64,000 bases of DNA, taken from NCBI GenBank assembly GCA_003116995.1, contig BDSL01000107.1, positions 1-64,000 on the forward strand. The letters run 5' to 3'. This stretch comes from Yamagishiella unicocca (taxonomy: Eukaryota > Chlorophyta > Chlorophyceae > Chlamydomonadales > Volvocaceae). Made by a program: the position numbers and the translations under genes. Shown in pieces: positions 58,120 through 64,000 of this stretch (positions are counted from its first letter, which is position 1; each line of letters opens with the position of its first letter). The notes below the pieces were generated by a model that did no database searches, was not told the origin of the DNA, and saw nothing but the letters and a program-made list of their open reading frames with translations.

Positions 58120-60103
58120 CTTCGTGGTCTGCAGATCACCTCGAGCGAGGAAGACGAATGGCCTGACGCCGTCAACTGAATGTAGCTTTCAGGCAAGCTA
58201 CCTCCTATGCTGGTTAATGAGAACTCTTTAGTGCTCGGCGAACGGTAGAAATTGCGCGGGCATGTCGGGAATCCTTGTACGGCTTCGTACATGGACGCGT
58301 GTCCTCTGCTATTGCGCGGGCAATAGATGTTTCCAGAGCTTCCTGAAACTGATAAAAACTTGTTAGAAGAACAAGTTATGACCTCTACATGTTCGACGGG
58401 TGGTCTATGGGTTTTTACTTGCAGACCGAATGTTATGAAAACAATTTGCGCGGCAAATTTCCAGCATTTCACCTACGCTACTTATCATGAGAAACAAGTA
58501 TAATGGCTGTGCTCTTGAACCAATAACACTGGTTCAGCTGAACTGTCTGAGTGAACCGCCTTCGAGCTTATTTCGACCGGTCTTGAGTTTTGCCATCGAT
58601 CATGGCAAGGGCTCATTGCAAGCATGCAGATGTTCATCCACGGCTTGGGTGTGTAAAGGGCAGAGGGCGTGAAAGGGTGGCGAAGTGCGGGCCCGCCCGG
58701 GTTGCACCAACTTCGATGCAGTTACGTTTACAACCCATGTGTGGTAATGGGCAATCGCATGCCCTGGGTGGGCCGATGGTGCGTGCAGGGACGTTATCAT
58801 GGTGAGACCCGGCAAAGCATGCCACATCAGGCAGCAACACTGGCCACACACGCCCGGTACGGCATGGGCGCTGGTTTCGGGTATGATTGCCTACATCATA
58901 CACTGCAAAGTTGAGGCAAGCGTGCGAGCTTTTCGGAGTCCAGCGACATAGCGCAGCCAGGGGAAAAGGCAAAGAAATGCGGGTTTATGTTGTCCTGCAC
59001 TGTGATTCCGGGCGTCCCCACTCTGACATCCTCCAGTTAACGTATAGAACGTAGAAAGTGGCCCTTCCACACCTCCTCGGTCGGTACGCCGCTGGACGGC
59101 CGTCTTATCGTTCTTGCGTGGTTTAATTCACCACTGCATGCATGATGGACGAGGACGGACCCAGGGGCCATGTAGTAGGCAGGCAGACCCAATACGGCGG
59201 AATCGTTCAAGGGTGAACTACGCTTTGTGAGAGAATAACCCACGGGAAGGTTAAGGAACTTCGTTTCGCGTGCTGCACACATTCCGCCAGCACCCAGAGC
59301 GCAAATACATATGTGCCCGAAGAGCTCATCTTCCAGCTCGTAGGTCTGAGCGCCAGCCCACGTCAGTGCTGGTCATATGCCCCTGAAAGTTTTCTGAAGT
59401 ATTTTACAGGAAGCCGGCCACATCGTACAGATATCGATGGTACAGCGGTCAGGCGCGCGCCACCATTCCAGTGTTAATGAGCCGCATTGCCAAGCGTCAG
59501 GTAACCCAAAGCCGTCAAATGTCGAACCAGTTACCATGTCAGTGAAATCAGTCAAGCAGCATTGGCACTACGGCCTTCTACAAGCCTCCCCAGCTTGGCA
59601 CGCCATGGCCGCATGCATCTATAGTACCATGTTCGTCTGAGACGGGAACCAAGGTTGCCCGAGAGCCCAAAGTAGGGTCGTCACAACAGGCCTTGACATG
59701 GCAGGCGCGGTGCATTGACCACCTAGCAGCCCACCACAAAGCAATACCCCTCACACACCTACCGTTGAGCGCCTCAGCCACGAAGCGGTTGTGCCTCCGC
59801 AGAGACAGTGTAATGGGCCGTGCACGGAAAGCATCTTATGCGTCCAGTCGGAATCGCTGACAGACCCAAACGTAATCAGTCCTAATCGCTCGGTCACGTC
59901 GTGCATATACTCCATTGTGTGGACCTACGTCGTTGCTTACATGCACTCGTATGATCGCTACACACATAGGCGCCAACCCATTAATCACGGGCACCGTGTC
60001 CCTTCTCCACCTTGCCTGCCCTGGCTGCGGCCTATACTGTTACCAATCCCATATCCCCTTGCGCTATCGCACAAGTAGGCTACCGTGGAACCAAGTTTCT
60101 GTG
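58120..60103. other. Intergenic region, calreticulin to thioesterase
   Basis: No gene recognised. ATTGCGCGGGC occurs at about 58250 and 58311. A minus-strand TGTAA at 59937-59941, about 165 bp past the thioesterase stop, is a plausible polyadenylation signal. Confidence 0.5.
58164..58174. promoter_or_regulatory. TGACG palindrome upstream of calreticulin
   Basis: TGACGCCGTCA, a perfect TGACG/CGTCA inverted repeat around one base, lies 45 bp upstream of the calreticulin ATG. TGACG half-sites are bound by plant-type bZIP factors, some of which drive the unfolded-protein response. Function here is inferred from position only. Confidence 0.35.
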
Positions 60104-63064
60104 TCAGGCCCCTGACAGCTGTTGCGCCCGCCAACAGCGCAGCGCGTCCTCTTCGCACGTCGGCAACACGCGCTTGAGACGCAGCGGCGGCCCCTCCGGC
60201 CGCGCCAACAGCTCGTAGACGAAGGTAAAGGTGTTTGTCACAAAGGATTCCACCGCCTCGGGCTTTGTCACGCGCGCCTCCACCTCGACGACCACTCGGG
60301 CCTGTGCAGGCGGCGCAGTGAGGACGGACGCGTGAGCGATTGCCGCAGCCTCTTCAGGCACGCCCCTTGTACCGGCATTATTGTGACCCGCGTTACTGGA
60401 AAAAAGTGCCGCCGGATACGGGGGGGTTGTACGTTCCGGCCGCGACAAACGTACTCACACGACGCTGCTCCGCATCCAAAGGCGCCACATGCACGACTGT
60501 GGAAGTGAGCCGCAGCAGATCGCCCACGTCCACAGGCCGCGTGAACGTGATTTCGTCGACCTTCTTGAACACCGGCCTCACGCCACCGAACATGTACGTG
60601 GTTGCAAAGCCCAGCTCGTAGGCGCGCCTGCAGCAGGACCCGGGCAGACCATGCGGTACGGTATACCACGTGTTTCAGTGTGCGAGAATGGATCAGGGAA
60701 CAGCCGATAGCCACTGGAAATTTGTCAGTTTGAACTAGTATGGCAATGGAGTATTGGGTGTGACGGATTGGATGTTTTCCCATCGGTGTAGTAGGGCACA
60801 CGAGCGTATGTTTTAGGCAGGGCAACAGTCTCCACTGCCCGGCCGACCGTCCATCCACATGGGTGCATCCGTAAACGGGTTTAACTCACGCCTGAAGCCT
60901 CAACCCCAGCCGACGTGCAACTCATTCCCCGCGCCGTGTTTCCATCGATGCCCCCCCCTCCCGCCCCTCCGCCCGCTTCTGGTCTCCGCGCTGACCTCAT
61001 GAGGAAGCCCCCGAACACCCGCCCGGACGTGTTCCTGTGCTGCGGCTGGCACACGAAGGTGTTGTGCTGGCAGGTGGCGGGCATGAGCATCGCGTCCGAG
61101 GCCGCCAGCGCAGGCAGCTCCTGCAGCCGCCGCGCGGCGCGAACCCACTCGCGGGCCTCCGGCGGCACTGCGCCGCGGCCGGGAGCAGGCGGCGGCGGAG
61201 GGACGGGAATGCGGGACGCGGGGGTGGGCCATGACAGGTTTAGATGCGCTGGAGAACTGCTGAGCAATGCGCTGGTACTACGGACAATATGGCGACGAAC
61301 TGCAAGGGTCAATGCCTCGAGGGTACCCGTCAGCGCTGCGATGATTACCCAGCCGTGTGCATGGCATCCCTCTCGCATAGCTCCTACATAGCTCCGGGCC
61401 TAACCCCACGTGGGTTCATTGACAAAAAGCGGCGGCCCCTCACCCCGCAACCTCAGCCACGGTAACGGTCAGCGCGACGCAACGCAGCACAGCACAGCGC
61501 ACCCACCCGCCTGCACCATGCCGCCACCCTGCTGCTGCCGCGCTACCCTTCGCGCGTCCGCCACCGCCTGCCGCTCCCGGAAGGTCTCCTGGTCGGCAGG
61601 CGAATCGGGCCGCAGCTGCGCCACGGGCGCCGCCTTGGCCGTTGCCGGGTCCAGGTGCACGAAGGAGAACAGCGCCTCCAGGCTGAAGTGCGGCGCGTGA
61701 TGCGCCTTTTGGGCCGGTGGGTGGGCGAGGAAGGTAAGGGCGTGAGGTCGTGGAACGGTCAACGGGAACGTACATGGTACACAGATGTCCTCACACCGGT
61801 GCCGCTCCGCCCTCCCCCCTACCGCCCCTTCGTGTAACCGTGTCTTTATGCCGCCCCCAGCCAGCTGCGCCCGCCTCACCTGGAAGAGCTGCATGCGTAT
61901 GTCCAGCGAGGATTTGCCCGTCCACACCACCTGGCCGTGCACCACGATGTCCCGCTCCACGAGCAGCGGGTGCCGCAGCGTGATCTCGTCCACGGCCGCA
62001 GTCACGAGCAGCGGCGCAGCTCCGCCGGTGTGGCTGTAACGCATGGCAGCACGGGGCAGCGGAGTGGGTCTCAAGAGGGTCCCCGGGACTCCCACTTTGT
62101 GCTCTGGCCGTTGCCTTGCTCCCCAGCTAAGCGCCCCTCCCCACTCGTGCCTGTCCTGCCCCTCCCTGGCCCCCCCTCCCTGCCCACCAGTGCTCAAATG
62201 CCACGTTGCCCGCCAGCGAGTCCAGGTCCTCTAGTAGCCGGCCCAGCCGCAGGTGGCCCCAGGGGTTCCTGCGCCGCCGCCGTCAGCAGTGAGCGACCTG
62301 CCGTGCGTCTTGGCAGGCGCCGAGCACCGCGCCGACGGCATCACGGCCATAGTGCGCCCGCAGATACTAAACCACCCCGCCCATCGTGGTGCTGTAGGGC
62401 AGCGCACCAGACGCAAACACCAGAACGGCGCGCGAGAGAGGCGCACGCGGGCATGACCGTCAGCGCCCGATCCTACCTGTACTGCAGTGCGGCAGGCGGG
62501 TCTGTTCAGGACGCCTCTTAAGCTAGGGGAAGGCCGTGGGGCCGTGGTTATGACATGTTTTGGCAGTCGACGAAGCATGCACGACGGCGTGCCTGACCCA
62601 GATGAAGCTATGGCAGACGAGGTAAGCAGCCACATAGCGCTGTCGCCCAAACAACAACTCGATGTACTCACCATATCTTGAAGGGCCCGATCAGTCGAGA
62701 AGTCGTACACGACGCTGACGGACTTCGGCGGACGGCTGCCGCCCCCTGGCACTGCCTTAACAGCGACGGTACCCTTGCTCGCCCTATCCACCCAGAGCTT
62801 CTTGGTGATGGGCGTATAGGCCCCAACGTACAGCTCATCCGTCCCCGCTGCAGCAGCAGCCGCGTAAGGACGTTTGCCCAAGTGCCATGATGTCGTGCAT
62901 GACCGAAAATTTGAGCAGGGTTGGCAAGTGGCGGTACATCTAGTGGCCTCTGGCACGATACATCTAGTGGCTTCTGCTGCTAGGGAAAGGATGGATACTG
63001 CGGCAGTACGCACTGCGTGAGGGGCTGACACAGCGGTGCACGATAAGAGTCTTGCTACGAGCAT
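60104..63064 (-). CDS. Acyl-CoA thioesterase, ACOT9-like, double hotdog
   Basis: Exons (minus) 62672-63064, 62477-62481 (5 nt), 62188-62268, 61880-62033, 61528-61705, 60996-61167, 60459-60627 and 60104-60301 close in phase to 449 aa, close to animal ACOT9 (about 440). These enzymes hydrolyse acyl-CoA to fatty acid and CoA. Family-like segments: LQDMYRNPWGHLRLGRLLED (assembled across the microexon), LLVTAAVDEITLRHPLLVER, VVHGQVVWTGKSSLDIRMQL, then the second hotdog with NTSGRVFGGFLMRRAYELGF, FGGVRPVFKKVDEITFTRPV and VGDLLRLTSTVVHV. Start ATG 63064 (MLVARLLSCTAVSAPHAVRT) gives an Arg/Ser-rich amphipathic mitochondrial-type presequence; an in-frame ATG at 63190 is an alternative. It diverges from the cyclophilin gene 342 bp away. 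Confidence 0.9.
62477..62481 (-). other. Five-nucleotide microexon (TACAG) of the thioesterase gene
   Basis: On minus the context is CTGCAG|TACAG|GTAGGATC. Exon 1 ends in phase 0 after LQDM and exon 3 must be entered with two bases carried over. TACAG supplies Tyr and two bases of Arg, restoring the family sequence around Y-x-N-x-x-G. No other acceptor in this intron gives the right phase without a stop. Confidence 0.75.
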
Positions 63065-63405
63065 CTTGGGCAGACGGTCTGTGGGAAGGGTCGCGGCGGG
63101 TGGAATGCGGTAATGTGCATGACAGCAGTTCGGACCATGGACATGTGATGTACATTGGCGATCAACGGTGTGCTGCTGACTTCTTGGCATCGCGGACGGT
63201 GCCGTACAACCATAGTGGTGGGTCACGATACGTAAGTTGACTGCAAGGCACCTAGACTCCTATAAATTCAGAACTCGGTATTGTATTTACAGATGTTGTG
63301 CACATAGCTTGTTATTTTGACCCTTGTACCTGCTTCACCCTAAACTTTACGCCTCTCAAACGACCGTTGTAATTATATTCGTGCTGTTGAGGCTTCATCA
63401 GCGCC
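63065..63405. promoter_or_regulatory. Divergent promoter, thioesterase (-) and cyclophilin (+), with TATA box
   Basis: 341 bp between start codons. TATAAAT at 63261-63267 on plus, 139 bp upstream of the cyclophilin ATG, is a probable TATA box for that gene. None was seen for the thioesterase. Confidence 0.5.
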
Positions 63406-64000
63406 ATGGAGAACCCTAGGGTTTGGTTTGATATCCAAATAGGCAGTGAGGCGGCTGGCAGAGTGGTCATGGAGCTGTACGCAGACATAGTGCCTCGCAC
63501 TGTGGAAAACTTCCGGGCCCTTTGCACGGGCGAGAAAGGAGTTGGAAAGTCTGGGAAGCGCCTACACTTTAAAGGCTGTGTCTTCCACCGAATCATCCCG
63601 GATTTTATGTGCCAGGTAACGTTTTGGCTGCCGGCGTGGCATGGGGTGCGGCGATGCTTTCTTCGATAAGCCCAAGCTGTATAACCATAAGTAGGCATCG
63701 GACGGGGAGCGCTGACTTTAGCCCTCCGGGATCTGCCAAAACGCAGGGTGGCGACTTCACGGCTGGAGACGGGACAGGCGGCGAGTCCATATATGGGGCG
63801 CGGTTTGATGATGAGCGACCGGGTTTAGCGCTAAAGCACGATAAGCCAGGCCTATTGTCCATGGCGAACGCTGGACCAAACACCAACGGGTAGGCCCCAA
63901 GCCAGTTACGATGCCGGCATTTCCCCGTTCCAACCCGCAATGTCACCCCTTTCCGAATCCCTAAGACGACCTCTTACTCTCTACTTGCCCAGGTCACAGT
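63406..64000 (+). CDS. Cyclophilin-type peptidyl-prolyl isomerase, 3' end beyond window
   Basis: Exons 63406-63615, 63747-63889 and the first 8 nt of exon 3 (63993-64000) are in phase. ATG 63406 opens [20 protein letters not shown]. The protein has the catalytic-Arg motif [20 protein letters not shown], then [13 protein letters not shown] and [12 protein letters not shown], diagnostic of the cyclophilin domain. The insert [18 protein letters not shown] is the long-loop form found in CYP40 and several multidomain nuclear cyclophilins, so a C-terminal TPR or RS extension may follow outside the window. It catalyses proline cis-trans isomerisation; with no signal or transit peptide, it is probably cytosolic or nuclear. 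Confidence 0.95.

Noticed and set aside
63190..63192. Upstream ATG as thioesterase start
   Set aside because: It would add about 42 residues without targeting character before MLVARLLS; the inner ATG gives a typical presequence. Could still be used.

Overview
The window looks like nuclear DNA of a green alga of the volvocine/Chlamydomonas type. Evidence: genes split into many short exons with CAG|GT junctions; plastid-pathway genes (Mg-chelatase H, omega-3 desaturase, SQD2-like glycosyltransferase) with transit-peptide-like N-termini; a PPSPX hydroxyproline-rich cell-wall-type protein; GC-rich, Ala/Gly/Pro-rich coding sequence; and many minisatellites in introns. The species cannot be named from sequence alone. 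I built exon models by hand from reading frame, splice sites and family conservation. For nine multi-exon genes plus one unidentified one, every splice phase closes into a single open frame.

Layout. 1-2628 (-): start of a secreted PPSPX hydroxyproline-rich protein that runs off the left edge. 5222-7632 (-): cobalamin-5'-phosphate synthase (CobS), 5 exons. 9439-17040 (-): Mg-chelatase H subunit (ChlH), 18 exons, about 1385 aa. 18446-21172 (-): single-exon F-box/leucine-rich-repeat-like protein. 23896-32217 (-): CLC chloride channel/antiporter, 15 exons, about 999 aa. 32563-34962 (+): SR-type splicing factor, divergent from CLC. 36854-40245 (-): plastid omega-3 fatty-acid desaturase, 8 exons. 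42853-46662 (-): SQD2-like sulfolipid glycosyltransferase, 7 exons. 47529-51191 (+): cytochrome P450, 5 exons, divergent from SQD2. 52466-55333 (-): unidentified Ala/Gly-rich protein, at least 6 exons. 56079-58119 (-): calreticulin, 8 exons. 60104-63064 (-): ACOT9-like double-hotdog acyl-CoA thioesterase, 8 exons including a 5-nt microexon. 63406-64000 (+): first exons of a cyclophilin, continuing past the right edge.

The gene set is ordinary housekeeping: chlorophyll synthesis, thylakoid lipid synthesis and desaturation, corrinoid metabolism, ion transport, splicing, ER folding. I see no operon-like functional system, CRISPR array, complete transposon, tRNA or rRNA. The unusual signals are in gene structure: a 45-bp minisatellite that is the cell-wall protein's coding sequence and is open on both strands; two introns with GC donors; a 5-nt microexon; a 44-bp minisatellite that grows out of an active splice donor; a duplicated splice acceptor in ChlH; and a roughly 30-55 bp element found in introns of three unrelated genes, once starting exactly at the 5' splice site.
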